DNA of 64,000 nt from Anaeromicrobium sediminis (GCF_002270055.1 NZ_NIBG01000011.1:82907-146906); one strand, 5' to 3'. Positions 17,404-30,829 are shown, counted from the stretch's first letter. Notes: a model not told the origin generated them from the sequence alone. Numbers and translations are program-made.

Positions 17404-18021
17404 ATGGACAGAGATAAATTATCTTATTTTAAGAATAAACTCATGAAAGAAAAGGAAAATGCTATAAACACTGTAGAATTATCTAATAGAAATGAAAACA
17501 ATGATGCCCTAAAGGATTATAATTATGAATTATCCTCCTATGATAATCATCCAGCAGACATGGGAACAGAAACCTTTCAAATGGAAATGAATATGTGTTT
17601 AAAAAATGATGAAAAACTGTATATAAGAGATATTGACAATGCATTAGAGAGAATAGAAAAGGGTACTTATGGAACTTGTTCCATGTGTAACAAACCTATT
17701 AAAGAAGAACGATTAGAATTTATGCCAACAGCCATAAACTGTATAAAATGCGAAAAAGAAGATGGGCTAGAGCTTAATGAAATTTTGCAAACGCGTCCTG
17801 TGGAAGAAGATGTATTAGGAGCACCCTTTGGTGAAAATTCTTTAGATAAGGCTAATTTTAATGGTTTTGATGGAGAAGATGCTCTTCAAGAAGTTAATAG
17901 AAACAACAAGACAAAGCATGAATCCCTAGACTGGTATGATAATAACTATGATAATACCATATCTGGAGTAGTGGAAGAAGTAGATAAAATAAGTGAATCA
18001 TATTATGAAGAACAAAAGTGA
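17404..18021 (+). CDS. TraR/DksA-type zinc finger protein (YteA family)
   Basis: YteA/DksA-like protein, 205 aa. An N-terminal coiled-coil region (1-85) leads into a four-cysteine zinc finger (CSMCNKPIKEERLEFMPTAINCIKC, about residues 95-120). An acidic C-terminal tail containing a WYDNNYDNT segment follows, as in the YteA sporulation-associated subgroup. Such proteins resemble DksA, which binds the RNA polymerase secondary channel, but no target is known here. The start is ATG with AAGGAGC upstream. A strong terminator follows. Confidence 0.86.
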   Translation: MDRDKLSYFKNKLMKEKENAINTVELSNRNENNDALKDYNYELSSYDNHPADMGTETFQMEMNMCLKNDEKLYIRDIDNALERIEKGTYGTCSMCNKPIKEERLEFMPTAINCIKCEKEDGLELNEILQTRPVEEDVLGAPFGENSLDKANFNGFDGEDALQEVNRNNKTKHESLDWYDNNYDNTISGVVEEVDKISESYYEEQK

Positions 18022-18041
18022 AGCCTGTGCTTCACTTTTTT
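18014..18041 (+). terminator. Terminator after the YteA-like gene
   Basis: AAAAGTGAAGC / GCTTCACTTTT stem with loop CTGT and following T's, overlapping the stop codon. Confidence 0.9.
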
Positions 18042-18061
18042 AAGTAAAGTAATTGAAATTG

Positions 18062-18070
18062 TGATATAAT
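18062..18070 (+). promoter_or_regulatory. Extended -10 promoter before lspA
   Basis: TG-A-TATAAT at 18062-18070 directly follows the upstream terminator and lies 30 bp before the lspA start. No good -35 at the right spacing was seen, as expected for extended -10 promoters. Confidence 0.5.
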
Positions 18071-18099
18071 CAGAGAGACAGCATTTTAGGGGGGAGTTT

Positions 18100-18537
18100 A
18101 TGAACTATATAATTATAGTAGGAATAATTTTAATAGACCAATTTACTAAATACTTAACTCAAGCAAATATGCATGTAAATGAGACAATACCAATTATCAA
18201 TAATATATTTCATTTAACCTATGTGCAAAATCCAGGTGCGGCCTTTGGAATACTTAGAAATCAAAAGTGGTTTTTTGTAGTAGTGACTATTGTAGTTTTA
18301 GGTGGAGTATTTATATATTCTATTAAAAATAAGAACATGCATAAGCTCATGAGTGTAAGTTTAAGTTTAATAGTAGCTGGAGCTATAGGGAATTTCATAG
18401 ATAGGGTAAGATTAGATTATGTAATTGATTATTTTGATTTTAGAATATGGCCCGTATTTAACATAGCAGATATTAGTATAGTTGTAGGAGCCATATTGTT
18501 ATCCTATTATTTAATAAAGTATGATGAAGATTATTAG
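18100..18537 (+). CDS. lspA: Lipoprotein signal peptidase (signal peptidase II)
   Basis: Aspartic peptidase that removes signal peptides from diacylglyceryl-modified prolipoproteins; integral membrane, 145 aa, four transmembrane segments. The two catalytic aspartates lie in GNFIDRVRLDYVIDYFDF and FNIADISIVVGA; NPGAAFGIL is also conserved. The start is ATG with GGGGGGAG upstream. It starts the lspA-rluD-pyrR transcription unit. Confidence 0.96.
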   Translation: MNYIIIVGIILIDQFTKYLTQANMHVNETIPIINNIFHLTYVQNPGAAFGILRNQKWFFVVVTIVVLGGVFIYSIKNKNMHKLMSVSLSLIVAGAIGNFIDRVRLDYVIDYFDFRIWPVFNIADISIVVGAILLSYYLIKYDEDY

Positions 18538-18551
18538 AAAGGAAGATGTAT

Positions 18552-21806
<3,255 letters not shown>

Positions 21807-21885
21807 AATGTAACCTCCATATTCATAATTTATCCATAAAGTATAACATTTTTTAAAAAATATTAAAAGATTGTATATGAAACTC

Positions 21886-21914
21886 CTATTATTAAAAAAA
21901 TATATTAATAATAG
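21886..21914. repeat. Inverted repeat in the rqcH-yicC divergent intergenic region
   Basis: CTATTATTAA (21886-21895) and TTAATAATAG (21905-21914) form an exact 10-bp inverted repeat midway between the divergent rqcH and yicC starts. It could be an operator or a simple AT-rich hairpin; nothing else decides. Confidence 0.35.
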
Positions 21915-21990
21915 AATATAACGATTTTTTTATGTATAATTAGTTTGAAGAAAATTATAGCAAATATACCTTATATTTTAAAGGTAAAAA

Positions 21991-21999
21991 TGATATAAT
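21991..21999 (+). promoter_or_regulatory. Extended -10 promoter before yicC
   Basis: TG-A-TATAAT, followed about 50 bp later by the yicC start. No strong -35 is visible. The same TGATATAAT motif occurs before lspA and before the stp leader. Confidence 0.5.
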
Positions 22000-22051
22000 G
22001 TAGTATTGTGAGAAGGATTTTACAAGTACCTTATGGAAGGATGAATAAACT

Positions 22052-22933
22052 ATGATTAAAAGTATGACCGGATTTGGAAGAGGTGAAAATGCAGATAATA
22101 AAAGGCAATTCACTGTTGAGATAAAAACTGTAAATCACAGATATAATGATATTGTAATTAGAATGCCTAAAAAGTTAAATTATCTAGAAGAGAATATAAA
22201 GAAATTGGTAAAGGAAAAAATTAATAGAGGTAGAGTAGAAATATATGTATCTCTTGAAAATGTTGGACAATCAGAAGTAAATATAAGTTTAAATAGAGAG
22301 TTAGCAGCAGAGTATATAGACGTATTAAAGACTCTATCAAAAGAATTTCAGATAGTAGATGATATTTCAGCTACTTTTGTATCTAAATTTCCAGAGGTTG
22401 TTAAGATCGAAGATAAGGAAGAAGATCAAGAAGAAATTTGGAATTGTTTAAAAGTGAGTGTAATGGGTGCATTAGAACAATTAGTGAATATGAGACTAGA
22501 AGAAGGACAAAAATTAGCTTTAGATATTGAAAAAAGATGTTATAATATTGACAATGTAGTTGAAGAAATAAAATTACGTTCACCAAAAATCGTGGAAGAA
22601 CACAGAGAAAAATTAAGACAAAGGATAGAAGACATGCTAGGTGATAGCTATGAAATAGATGATCAGAGGTTAGCTGTTGAAGTGGCATATATGGCAGATA
22701 AAAGTAATATAACTGAAGAAATTGTAAGGTTGAAAAGTCATATAGACCAATTGAATAATTCACTAAAATCAACTGGCTCTATAGGAAGAAAATTAGACTT
22801 TCTTATTCAAGAGATGAACCGTGAAATCAATACTATAGGTTCTAAAACTAATGATTTAGAAGTGACAAACTACGTTGTGGATGTTAAAAGTGAACTTGAA
22901 AAGATAAGAGAACAAGTGCAAAATATTGAATAA
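22052..22933 (+). CDS. YicC family endoribonuclease
   Basis: YicC-like protein, 293 aa. The N-terminal domain begins with the signature [12 protein letters not shown], and the C-terminal DUF1732 domain ends with [22 protein letters not shown]. coli YicC is an endoribonuclease involved in sRNA turnover, and B. subtilis YloC has similar activity; its targets here are unknown. The start is ATG, about 50 bp after an extended -10 promoter. It leads the yicC-remA-gmk-rpoZ operon. Confidence 0.93.
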   Translation: MIKSMTGFGRGENADNKRQFTVEIKTVNHRYNDIVIRMPKKLNYLEENIKKLVKEKINRGRVEIYVSLENVGQSEVNISLNRELAAEYIDVLKTLSKEFQIVDDISATFVSKFPEVVKIEDKEEDQEEIWNCLKVSVMGALEQLVNMRLEEGQKLALDIEKRCYNIDNVVEEIKLRSPKIVEEHREKLRQRIEDMLGDSYEIDDQRLAVEVAYMADKSNITEEIVRLKSHIDQLNNSLKSTGSIGRKLDFLIQEMNREINTIGSKTNDLEVTNYVVDVKSELEKIREQVQNIE

Positions 22934-22944
22934 GGGGGATACAT

Positions 22945-23214
22945 ATGAATATTAAGCTTATTAATATTGGGTTTGGAAATATAGTATCTGCAAATAGAAT
23001 AATTGCAATTGTAAGCCCTGAATCAGCACCTATAAAAAGAGTTATTCAAGAGGCAAGAGATAGAGGTATGCTTATAGATGCTACATACGGAAGACGGACA
23101 AGGGCTGTTATAATAACAGATAGTGACCACATAATATTATCTGCTGTTCAACCAGAAACTGTAGCACATAGATTAGTAAACAAAGAAGAACATTCAAAGG
23201 ATTGTACAGATTAG
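22945..23214 (+). CDS. remA: Extracellular matrix regulator RemA (DUF370)
   Basis: RemA/YlzA-type DNA-binding protein of 89 aa. In B. subtilis RemA activates matrix and osmoprotection genes as an oligomeric ring. The sequence shows the conserved core [55 protein letters not shown]. The start is ATG with AAGGGGG upstream. It keeps its canonical position between yicC and gmk. Confidence 0.93.
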   Translation: MNIKLINIGFGNIVSANRIIAIVSPESAPIKRVIQEARDRGMLIDATYGRRTRAVIITDSDHIILSAVQPETVAHRLVNKEEHSKDCTD

Positions 23215-23237
23215 AAAGAAGTTAAAGGAGATGGAAC

Positions 23238-23855
23238 ATGAGAACGGGACAACTAATAGTCATATCTGGACCCTCTGGCGCGGGAAAAGGTACGGTATGT
23301 AAGCAACTATTAAGAGAAATAGAAAATTTAAAAATATCTGTTTCGGCAACTACGAGAGATCCTCGTGAAGGAGAAGTAAATGGCATAAATTATCATTTCA
23401 CAGAAAAAGAAGTGTTTTTAAAGGGAATAGAAGAAGATAAATTTCTAGAGCATGCGAAAGTATATGATAATTATTATGGAACTCCTAAGAAATATGTAAT
23501 GAAAGAAATTGAAAATGGAAACAATGTATTATTAGAGATAGATATACAAGGAGCTTTGCAGGTAAAAGAAAAATACCCAGAAGGTGTATTTATATTCATA
23601 TTGCCACCTTCTATGCAAGAATTAAAAAATAGAATAGTTGGTAGGGGAACTGAAACAGCAGAAGCTATAGAAAAGAGATTTAAAAGCGCCTATGAAGAAA
23701 TTAAGTATGTTGAAAAATATGACTATTGTGTAGTAAATGATAAAGTAGAGTTGGCAGTTGAGAGAATAAAAGCTATAATTACTGCAGAAACTTGTAAGGT
23801 TAAGCATGATATAGAAGAAATTATAAGTAAATTTAGGGAGGAATCAATATGTTAA
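23238..23855 (+). CDS. gmk: Guanylate kinase
   Basis: Phosphorylates GMP to GDP; 205 aa. The P-loop GPSGAGKGTV lies at residues 10-19, the GMP-binding region SATTRDPREGEVNGINYHF follows, then the lid with GRGTETAEAIEKR. The start is ATG with AAAGGAG upstream. Its last 7 bp overlap the start of rpoZ, so the two are translationally linked. Confidence 0.97.
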   Translation: MRTGQLIVISGPSGAGKGTVCKQLLREIENLKISVSATTRDPREGEVNGINYHFTEKEVFLKGIEEDKFLEHAKVYDNYYGTPKKYVMKEIENGNNVLLEIDIQGALQVKEKYPEGVFIFILPPSMQELKNRIVGRGTETAEAIEKRFKSAYEEIKYVEKYDYCVVNDKVELAVERIKAIITAETCKVKHDIEEIISKFREESIC

Positions 23856-24052
23856 ATCCATCAATAAATGACTTAATGTCAAAGGTAGATAGCAGATACA
23901 CACTAGTGGTAGCTGCATCTAAAAGAGCTAGAGAAATAATAGAAGGTGAAGAGAGTTTAATTAGAGTAGCATCTAATAAGCCTGTTACCATAGCAACCCA
24001 TGAGATTGCACAGGATAAAGTTCACTATGAAAGAGATGAGGAAGACCTGTAA
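23849..24052 (+). CDS. rpoZ: DNA-directed RNA polymerase subunit omega
   Basis: RNA polymerase omega subunit, 67 aa, which helps fold and hold beta-prime. It shows the conserved NDLMSKVDSRYTLVVAASKRAREI and the KPVTIATHEIAQDKV segment. The start ATG overlaps the end of gmk, with AGGGAGG inside gmk as ribosome binding site. A terminator follows immediately, so the operon ends here; coaBC, which often comes next, is absent. Confidence 0.96.
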   Translation: MLNPSINDLMSKVDSRYTLVVAASKRAREIIEGEESLIRVASNKPVTIATHEIAQDKVHYERDEEDL

Positions 24053-24081
24053 AGGAGTAGAATTTCTACTCCTTTATTTTT
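24051..24081 (+). terminator. Terminator after rpoZ
   Basis: AAAGGAGTAGA / TCTACTCCTTT stem with a three-base loop and following ATTTTT, starting at the last base pairs of the rpoZ stop codon. Confidence 0.9.
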
Positions 24082-24119
24082 CGATTAAATAAAAATATGA
24101 GTAAAGAGGGTGGTCTAAT

Positions 24120-26567
24120 ATGAAGTTATTTGCAAATTTAATAGTTAATAATAAAAGTAAAAATACAGATATGGAATATACTTATGAAATACCAGACCAT
24201 CTAGCAGATATAGTACAAAAGGGTTCTAAGGTAATAGTTCCCTTTGGTAAAATAAATAATATTATAGAAGCATATGTACTGGATATATATGAAAATAAAG
24301 AAGCTCCATTTAAAAATACTAAAAAAATAAAAGATGTGGTAGAAGAGGATAGTATTTTAACAAAGGAATTAATAGGTCTTTGCAAATGGATGAAGGAAAA
24401 GTATTTATGTACTTATATGGAAGCCATAAGGTGTGTAATTCCAAGGGGATCTTCTTTAAAAATAAAAAAAGAAATTCAATTGAATGAGGAAAATTATATT
24501 AACTATAATACAAATTCTAAAATTGAACAACATATTATTGATTACCTTAAAGAAAAGGGGAAGAGTACATATACTAATTTAATTAAAAATGTAAAATATA
24601 AAAGTATATATGAGCCCTTAAAGAGATTAGAAAATAGAAAAATAATAACTATAACAGAAAAGTTAATAAGAGATGCAAAAGAATTAAGTACTAAAATTGT
24701 GGAAATACAAGACATAAACTACGAAAACTTAAATAAAAGGGCAAAAAAACAAATAGAAATAATGGACTATTTAAAGGTACATAAAAGGGATACACTAAAT
24801 AACTTGAAAAAGTCTATAGGTCTATCTAACAATGGACCTATAAATAGTTTAGTAGAAAAAAATTTAATAAGGGTATATGAAGAAAGAAAGTTTAGAACTG
24901 TTTATGATCATGTAGATAAAATTAAAAGACATGTAAATTTAACAGAAGAACAAGTTAAAGCTATTAATAAAGTAGAACCCTTTTTAGATAAAGAAAAATA
25001 CAAGACCTTTTTAATTCATGGAGTCACAGGAAGTGGCAAGACTGAAGTTTATGTAGATTTAATAAACAAGGTATTAAAAGAGGGAAAAGAGGCAATTATT
25101 TTGGTCCCTGAAATATCCTTAGCTACTCAGATGATAAGAAGAATAAAAGGTGTATTTGGACATGTGGTAGGTATACTCCATAGTAGATTATCTTTAGGTG
25201 AAAGACTGGATGAATGGGAAAAAATAAGAAAAGGCCATGTGAAGATTGTAATTGGAGCAAGAAGTGCCATATTTAGCCCATTTAAAAACTTAGGAATAAT
25301 AATAATAGACGAAGAACATGAATATAGCTACAAATCAGAAAATAGACCTAGATATCATACAATAGAAGTGGCCAAGTTTAGAGCTATAAAAAACCAATGT
25401 CCCTTAATTTTAGGTTCAGCTACTCCATCTATAGAAGCTTATTATAAGGCTATTAATAAAGAATATGAAAAAATAGAATTAATTAGTAGATATAATAAAA
25501 AGCCATTACCGAAAGTTACGGTGGTGGATATGAGAGAAGAACTGAAAATGGGGAATAAAAGTATATTCAGTCAAGCTTTATATGAAGAATTAGAGAAAAA
25601 TGTGAAAAATAAAAAACAAAGTATTTTGTTTCTAAATAGAAGGGGACATTCTACATTTATATCCTGTAGGAACTGTGGATATGTATTGAAATGCCCTAAA
25701 TGTGATGTATCTCTTACGTATCATTCAAAAAAAGGTGGGGTTACCTGTCATTATTGTGGATTTAAAACTAGTCCTCCACAGATTTGTCCTGAATGTAGAA
25801 GTAAGTATATAAAATATTTCGGAGCTGGAACTGAGAAAATAGAGAATATGACTAAAAAACTCTTTCCAAAGGCTAAAATAGGTAGACTAGATCTAGATAC
25901 CACATCTAAAAAGGGATCTATGGATAACATATTGGAAAGCTTTAAAAATGGAGAAATAGATATATTAATAGGTACTCAAATGGTTGCTAAAGGACTAGAT
26001 TTTCCTAATGTGACCTTAGTAGGAGTCATAGCAGCAGACATAAGTTTGAACATTCCTGATTTTAGATCATCTGAAAGAACTTTTCAATTAATAACTCAGG
26101 TGGCAGGACGGGCTGGACGAGGTGAAGATGAAGGACGAGTTATAGTACAGACCTACTCTCCAGAACATTTTGCCCTTCAAAATGCCCAAAATCATGATTA
26201 CACAAGTTTTTATAATGAAGAAATATTAATGAGGAAAGTTGCTAATTATCCACCCTATTGTAATATTGTAAACATAATATTTTCTGGAGAAGATGAAAGG
26301 GAGATAATAAAAGTAGCACAGGATTTTGCAGATAGAATTAAGCTTAATATGAATAATGAAAAAATGTCTAGTGACAATGAAATCTATGGGCCTAATCCTG
26401 CATTAATATCTAAAGTAAAGCTAAAACATAGATGGCAGTTGATCATTAAAACTGTTGACCAAAACCTAATTAGGGGTATAATAAATTATGTAGATACTAA
26501 TTTTAGACGAGATGAAAGAGGTAGAGTATTAATTAGTATTGATATAAACCCATATAGTATGCTTTAA
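24120..26567 (+). CDS. priA: Primosomal replication restart helicase PriA
   Basis: PriA (815 aa) recognises stalled forks and loads the replisome. The N-terminal DNA-binding domain covers about 1-200. The superfamily 2 helicase core has Walker [14 protein letters not shown], the DEEH box ([13 protein letters not shown]) and motif [12 protein letters not shown]. The cysteine-rich zinc-binding insertion is complete ([13 protein letters not shown], then CHYCGF and CPEC). The start is ATG with GAGGGTGG upstream. It begins the priA-def-fmt-DUF116-peptidase unit; a promoter was not evident in the 65 bp after the rpoZ terminator. Confidence 0.97.
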   Translation: MKLFANLIVNNKSKNTDMEYTYEIPDHLADIVQKGSKVIVPFGKINNIIEAYVLDIYENKEAPFKNTKKIKDVVEEDSILTKELIGLCKWMKEKYLCTYMEAIRCVIPRGSSLKIKKEIQLNEENYINYNTNSKIEQHIIDYLKEKGKSTYTNLIKNVKYKSIYEPLKRLENRKIITITEKLIRDAKELSTKIVEIQDINYENLNKRAKKQIEIMDYLKVHKRDTLNNLKKSIGLSNNGPINSLVEKNLIRVYEERKFRTVYDHVDKIKRHVNLTEEQVKAINKVEPFLDKEKYKTFLIHGVTGSGKTEVYVDLINKVLKEGKEAIILVPEISLATQMIRRIKGVFGHVVGILHSRLSLGERLDEWEKIRKGHVKIVIGARSAIFSPFKNLGIIIIDEEHEYSYKSENRPRYHTIEVAKFRAIKNQCPLILGSATPSIEAYYKAINKEYEKIELISRYNKKPLPKVTVVDMREELKMGNKSIFSQALYEELEKNVKNKKQSILFLNRRGHSTFISCRNCGYVLKCPKCDVSLTYHSKKGGVTCHYCGFKTSPPQICPECRSKYIKYFGAGTEKIENMTKKLFPKAKIGRLDLDTTSKKGSMDNILESFKNGEIDILIGTQMVAKGLDFPNVTLVGVIAADISLNIPDFRSSERTFQLITQVAGRAGRGEDEGRVIVQTYSPEHFALQNAQNHDYTSFYNEEILMRKVANYPPYCNIVNIIFSGEDEREIIKVAQDFADRIKLNMNNEKMSSDNEIYGPNPALISKVKLKHRWQLIIKTVDQNLIRGIINYVDTNFRRDERGRVLISIDINPYSML

Positions 26568-26578
26568 GGAGGATAAAA

Positions 26579-27019
26579 ATGGCAATAAGAAATATTTTAA
26601 AAGATGGAGATCCAACTTTAAGAAAAAAATCTAGAGTTGTACAAAAAATAGGTGAAAGAGAAATTACCTTAATAGAGGATATGATAGATACTATGTATAA
26701 TGCCAATGGGGTGGGTCTAGCAGCACCACAAGTTGGAGTATTAAAAAGAATTATAGTGATAGACATAGGAGATGGATTAATAGAACTTATAAATCCAGAA
26801 ATAATACATTCTGAAGAAGAACAAATTGACCAAGAAGGGTGCCTAAGTGTGCCAGGAGTTACAGGGGAAGTAAGTAGACCTAAGAAGGTAGTAGCAAGAG
26901 GATTAAATAGAAAAGGTGAATTGATAGAGGTTGAAGGAGAAGACCTAATGGCAAGAGCAATTTGCCATGAAATTGATCACTTAGAAGGAATATTATTCAC
27001 AGATAAAGTAATTAAGTAG
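26579..27019 (+). CDS. def: Peptide deformylase
   Basis: Removes the N-formyl group from nascent proteins; 146 aa, metal-dependent. All three motifs are present: [10 protein letters not shown] (about residues 44-53), EGCLSVPG with the metal-binding Cys, and [12 protein letters not shown] with the HExxH site. The start is ATG with AAGGAGG upstream. It is coupled to fmt (17 bp downstream), which adds the formyl group to initiator tRNA. Confidence 0.97.
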   Translation: MAIRNILKDGDPTLRKKSRVVQKIGEREITLIEDMIDTMYNANGVGLAAPQVGVLKRIIVIDIGDGLIELINPEIIHSEEEQIDQEGCLSVPGVTGEVSRPKKVVARGLNRKGELIEVEGEDLMARAICHEIDHLEGILFTDKVIK

Positions 27020-27035
27020 GAGGAATTAAATATAG

Positions 27036-27965
27036 ATGAGAATTATATTTATGGGAACACCAGATTTTGCAGTCCCTTGCTTAGATGTGGTAGCAAAGGA
27101 ACACGAATTATTAGCTGTGGTAACCCAGCCAGATAGACCTAAGGGACGAGGGAAAAAACTTGCAGCACCTCCTGTAAAGGAAAAAGCCCTAGAGTATGGT
27201 GTAAAAGTATATCAACCACAAAGAGTAAGAAATGAGGAATTTATAAACACAATTAAAGAATATAAACCTGATTGTATTGTAGTAGTAGCCTTTGGTCAAA
27301 TTCTACCAAAGGAATTATTAGATATACCAAAGTTTGGATGTATTAATGTTCACGCATCCTTATTACCTAAATATAGGGGAGCAGCTCCAATAAACTGGGC
27401 CATAATTAATGGAGAAAAAACTACTGGTGTAACGACCATGTATATGGATGTGGGCCTAGATACTGGAGATATGATTTTGAAAAGTGAAGTAGAAATAGGC
27501 CAAATGACCGCTGGGGAATTGCACGACGAGTTAATGATTGATGGTGCTGAGCTTTTAAAATCCACATTGAAGGAAATTAGTGAAAATAAGGCTCCTAGGG
27601 AAAAGCAAAAGGATGAAGAAAGTTCTTATGCACCTATTATGGACAAAAAATTAGGAGAAATAGATTGGAATAAAACTAATGAGGATATAAGAAACCTAAT
27701 AAGGGGAGTTAATCCTTGGCCAAGTGCATATAGTACTTATGATGGAGTTAAGTTTAAGATTTGGAATTGTGAACTTAAAAATGTAGATGATGAAAAAGGA
27801 AAAAATGGAGAAATTCTACATGTGAGTAAAGAGGGGATTTTAGTAAAAACTTCTACAGGAGCCCTTTTAATAACTGAAATCCAATTTCCAAATAGTAAAA
27901 GGATGAAAGTAGATGCATACTTAAGAGGTAATGATTTAGAAAAGGGAATTATTTTAGGAGCATAA
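27036..27965 (+). CDS. fmt: Methionyl-tRNA formyltransferase
   Basis: Transfers formyl from 10-formyl-THF to Met-tRNA(fMet); 309 aa. The N-terminal Rossmann domain starts MRIIFMGTPDFAVPCL and carries the signature HASLLPKYRGAAPINWAIINGE with catalytic N/H and the folate-binding loop DTGDMI. The C-terminal OB domain (about 205-309) binds tRNA. The start is ATG with AGGAGG upstream. It forms the translation-initiation pair with def. Confidence 0.97.
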   Translation: MRIIFMGTPDFAVPCLDVVAKEHELLAVVTQPDRPKGRGKKLAAPPVKEKALEYGVKVYQPQRVRNEEFINTIKEYKPDCIVVVAFGQILPKELLDIPKFGCINVHASLLPKYRGAAPINWAIINGEKTTGVTTMYMDVGLDTGDMILKSEVEIGQMTAGELHDELMIDGAELLKSTLKEISENKAPREKQKDEESSYAPIMDKKLGEIDWNKTNEDIRNLIRGVNPWPSAYSTYDGVKFKIWNCELKNVDDEKGKNGEILHVSKEGILVKTSTGALLITEIQFPNSKRMKVDAYLRGNDLEKGIILGA

Positions 27966-27966
27966 T

Positions 27967-28719
27967 ATGAAAAATAATAATTTGTTATTTATAAGAATTC
28001 TTTTCTTGATTATGGTAATAGTAGTTGGCGTAGGGGCTTTAGCCTTATATTTAATTAATTCTAGCAATCTAGTATTATACAAGATTATTTTGAGTATAAT
28101 ACTAATAATTTCATTTTTAGTAACTTCTTTTATTTTAATAACTAGTATTATTTTAATAAATTTAGTTAAGAAAAAAAGTATATCTAATTTTCAAAAATCT
28201 TATTTGATAAAGACTATAAGATATATATACGTTCCTGTATTATATCTAGCTAATATATTAAATATAGATAAAAATAAAATTAGAGGGGTATTTGCTCAAA
28301 TAAATAATAGAATTGTATTATCTACAGAGATGAAAATAGATCCGGAGCATATATTAGTCCTATTGCCCCACTGTATTCAAAAGTCTAGTTGCCCCCATAG
28401 AGTTACTACTAATATAGAAAATTGTAAAAAATGTGGACAATGCAACATTGATGGCATAGTTAGGCTAAAGGAAAAGTACAATATAAATGTAGTTGTGTCT
28501 ACAGGTGGAACTTTGGCTAGGAAAATAATAAAAGAGACCCATCCTAAAGCAATTATAGCAGTTGCTTGTGAAAGGGACCTAAGTGCGGGCATATTGGATG
28601 TAAGAAAGATCCCAGTAATTGGTGTGTTAAATGAAAGGCCAGAAGGGCCTTGCATCAATACGAGAGTAAGTATTGATAAAATAGAAGATAGCATAAATTA
28701 TTTGCTTGGGAAGGAGTAG
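27967..28719 (+). CDS. DUF116 domain membrane protein
   Basis: Protein of 250 aa with two N-terminal transmembrane segments (about 8-28 and 36-62). The DUF116 domain is cytoplasmic and cysteine-rich: CIQKSSCPHR, then CKKCGQCN, and later VACERDLSAG and GPCINTRV. The cysteine arrangement suggests an Fe-S or zinc site, but no function is established. It follows fmt by one base, so it is certainly co-transcribed, and is a known clostridial neighbour there. Confidence 0.88.
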   Translation: MKNNNLLFIRILFLIMVIVVGVGALALYLINSSNLVLYKIILSIILIISFLVTSFILITSIILINLVKKKSISNFQKSYLIKTIRYIYVPVLYLANILNIDKNKIRGVFAQINNRIVLSTEMKIDPEHILVLLPHCIQKSSCPHRVTTNIENCKKCGQCNIDGIVRLKEKYNINVVVSTGGTLARKIIKETHPKAIIAVACERDLSAGILDVRKIPVIGVLNERPEGPCINTRVSIDKIEDSINYLLGKE

Positions 28720-28724
28720 ATAAT

Positions 28725-29420
28725 ATGTTTTACAGCCCATATTATGGATTTGGACCAGGAATGATATTCGTTTTAATAGCTATGGTATTTGTTACTTATG
28801 CTCAAATGAAGGTTAAAACCACATTCAACAAGTATTTACAAGTGAAAAATGATACGGGGTTAACAGGATATCATGTGGCTAGAAAAATTTTAGATAGAAA
28901 TGGACTTGGTGATGTATCTGTAGAAATGACACCAGGTCAACTTACAGATCATTATGATCCAAGAACTAGGGTGGTAAGATTATCACCCTATGTATATAAG
29001 GGAAATACTATTGCATCTATAAGTGTGGCAGCTCACGAATGTGGCCATGCAATACAACATGGAAATGGATATATTCCCCTTACCTTAAGAAATGCAATTG
29101 CACCCATAGCCAATATTGGATCTCGTTTTGTTTGGATATTAGTTATGGCTGGTTTCGTATTTGGAGCTACAGGTCTTATAGATTTGGGAATTTTATTTTA
29201 CTTGGCATCAGTTATATTTCAAATTATTACTCTACCAGTAGAGTTAAATGCCAGTAGCAGAGCCATTGAACAAATGGATATAAATGGGGTTATAACGGTG
29301 AATGAAATTAAACCTTGTAAAAAGGTTTTAAGAGCGGCGGCCCTAACATACGTAGGTGCTATGGCTGTAGCAATCGCACAATTATTTAGATTGATTTTGC
29401 TTAGAAATCAACGTGATTAA
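28725..29420 (+). CDS. Zinc metallopeptidase, YugP-type membrane protein
   Basis: Membrane zinc peptidase (Zn_protease_2 family), 231 aa. An N-terminal hydrophobic segment is at about 8-25; the active site HECGH (in AAHECGHAIQHGNG) fits HExxH; two more membrane segments lie near 125-170 and 200-225. The substrate is unknown. It is 5 bp downstream of DUF116 and ends the unit at a 42-bp palindrome that begins within its stop region. Confidence 0.92.
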   Translation: MFYSPYYGFGPGMIFVLIAMVFVTYAQMKVKTTFNKYLQVKNDTGLTGYHVARKILDRNGLGDVSVEMTPGQLTDHYDPRTRVVRLSPYVYKGNTIASISVAAHECGHAIQHGNGYIPLTLRNAIAPIANIGSRFVWILVMAGFVFGATGLIDLGILFYLASVIFQIITLPVELNASSRAIEQMDINGVITVNEIKPCKKVLRAAALTYVGAMAVAIAQLFRLILLRNQRD

Positions 29421-29458
29421 TAATTTAATGCACCCCTAGGGGTGCATTAAATTATTAA
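29417..29458. terminator. 42-bp perfect palindrome after the zinc peptidase gene
   Basis: Positions 29417-29437 are the exact reverse complement of 29438-29458, centred on CCCCT/AGGGG. No T run follows, so its role as a terminator is uncertain; a DNA-binding site or processing hairpin is possible. It includes the upstream gene's stop codon. Confidence 0.7.
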
Positions 29459-29479
29459 ATAGACTAAAGGGAGGCAGTA

Positions 29480-30820
29480 ATGGATAAAGTAAACGCTAGA
29501 AAAATAGCATTAGATATTTTAAATGATATTGAGGAGAATAAAGCTTATTCTAATATATCCATAAGAAAACATTTAAGAGATAGAAATATATCTAAAGTAG
29601 ATAGAAATTTAATTAGAGAGTTAGTATATGGTGTATTGGAGAATAAGATATATTTAGATTATGGTATAAGATCCTATTCAAAGATAAGATTAAAAAAAAT
29701 AGATAAATCTATTTTGAATGTACTGAGAATGTCATTTTATCAACTTATATATTTAGATAAAATTCCTAAATTTGCTGTAGTTGATGAAGCTGTAAATATG
29801 AGTAAAAAAATAAATTTTAAGACTAAGGGATTTGTGAATGCACTACTTAGGAATTTTATAAGAAACGATTTGAAAATAAGCGTAGATAAGATTAAGAGCG
29901 ATGAAATAGAATATCTGTCTGTAATATATTCTCATCCTCAGTGGCTAGTTGAAAGATGGTTAAAGGAATTTGGAAGGGATTTTACTAAAGATTTACTTAA
30001 AGCTAATAATGAAACCCCAAAACTAACTGTAAGAATCAATACATTAAAAGTAAAAAAAGATGATCTAATAGATGAGCTGAAAAAAGAAAAAATAAGGGTA
30101 GCAGAGTGTACATATGTGGAAGAAGGATTAACGTTAGAAGGAGTTTCTAACTTAGATAAATTAAAGGCTTTCAAAGAGGGAAAATTTCAAGTACAAGATG
30201 AAAGTTCCATGTTAGTAAGTAAAATTTTAAATCCTAAGGCAGGAGATAAAATTTTAGATGTATGTTCTGCACCTGGTGGCAAGGCTACACATATGGCTCA
30301 AATAATGAATAATAAAGGACAAATTGTAGCTAGAGACATTCATGAGCATAAATTGAAGCTTATACATGAGAATTCTAATAGATTAGGAATTAATATAATA
30401 AAGACTCAGAAGTGGGATGCTACCAATTTAGATGAATCTCAAATAAATAAGTATGATAAAGTTTTAGTAGATGCCCCTTGTAGTGGTCTTGGAATTATAA
30501 GACGAAAACCTGAATTAAAATATAATAAAACTAGTGAGGATATTAGTAGTATAAGTGAATTACAACTTGAAATTTTAAATATAGCATCAAAGTATGTGAA
30601 GCTTGGGGGTACATTACTATATAGTACATGTACCATTGAAAAGGTGGAAAATGACCTGGTTGTGGAAAAGTTTTTAAATTCAAACAAGAATTTTATAGTG
30701 GAAAAAATTGAAGAAGAAAGTGTCCTAAATTTAGTTGGGGATAATGGTTTTGTAAAATTATATCCTAATATGGAAAAAACAGATGGTTTTTTCATTGCAA
30801 AATTAAAAAAAATAACATAG
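29480..30820 (+). CDS. rsmB: 16S rRNA (cytosine(967)-C(5))-methyltransferase RsmB
   Basis: SAM-dependent m5C methyltransferase, 446 aa. An N-terminal NusB-like RNA-binding domain (1-140) precedes the Rossmann methyltransferase. SAM motif: LDVCSAPGGKATHMAQIM. Catalytic motifs: VDAPCSGLGIIRRKPELKY and STCTIEKVEND, with both conserved cysteines. The start is ATG with AAGGGAGG upstream. The usual next gene rlmN is missing; the structured leader and stp follow instead. Confidence 0.96.
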   Translation: MDKVNARKIALDILNDIEENKAYSNISIRKHLRDRNISKVDRNLIRELVYGVLENKIYLDYGIRSYSKIRLKKIDKSILNVLRMSFYQLIYLDKIPKFAVVDEAVNMSKKINFKTKGFVNALLRNFIRNDLKISVDKIKSDEIEYLSVIYSHPQWLVERWLKEFGRDFTKDLLKANNETPKLTVRINTLKVKKDDLIDELKKEKIRVAECTYVEEGLTLEGVSNLDKLKAFKEGKFQVQDESSMLVSKILNPKAGDKILDVCSAPGGKATHMAQIMNNKGQIVARDIHEHKLKLIHENSNRLGINIIKTQKWDATNLDESQINKYDKVLVDAPCSGLGIIRRKPELKYNKTSEDISSISELQLEILNIASKYVKLGGTLLYSTCTIEKVENDLVVEKFLNSNKNFIVEKIEEESVLNLVGDNGFVKLYPNMEKTDGFFIAKLKKIT

Positions 30821-30829
30821 CCAAATATG

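Noticed and set aside
29039..29257. Second + frame ORF inside the zinc peptidase gene
   Set aside because: Entirely within a well-supported gene in another frame, no ribosome binding site.
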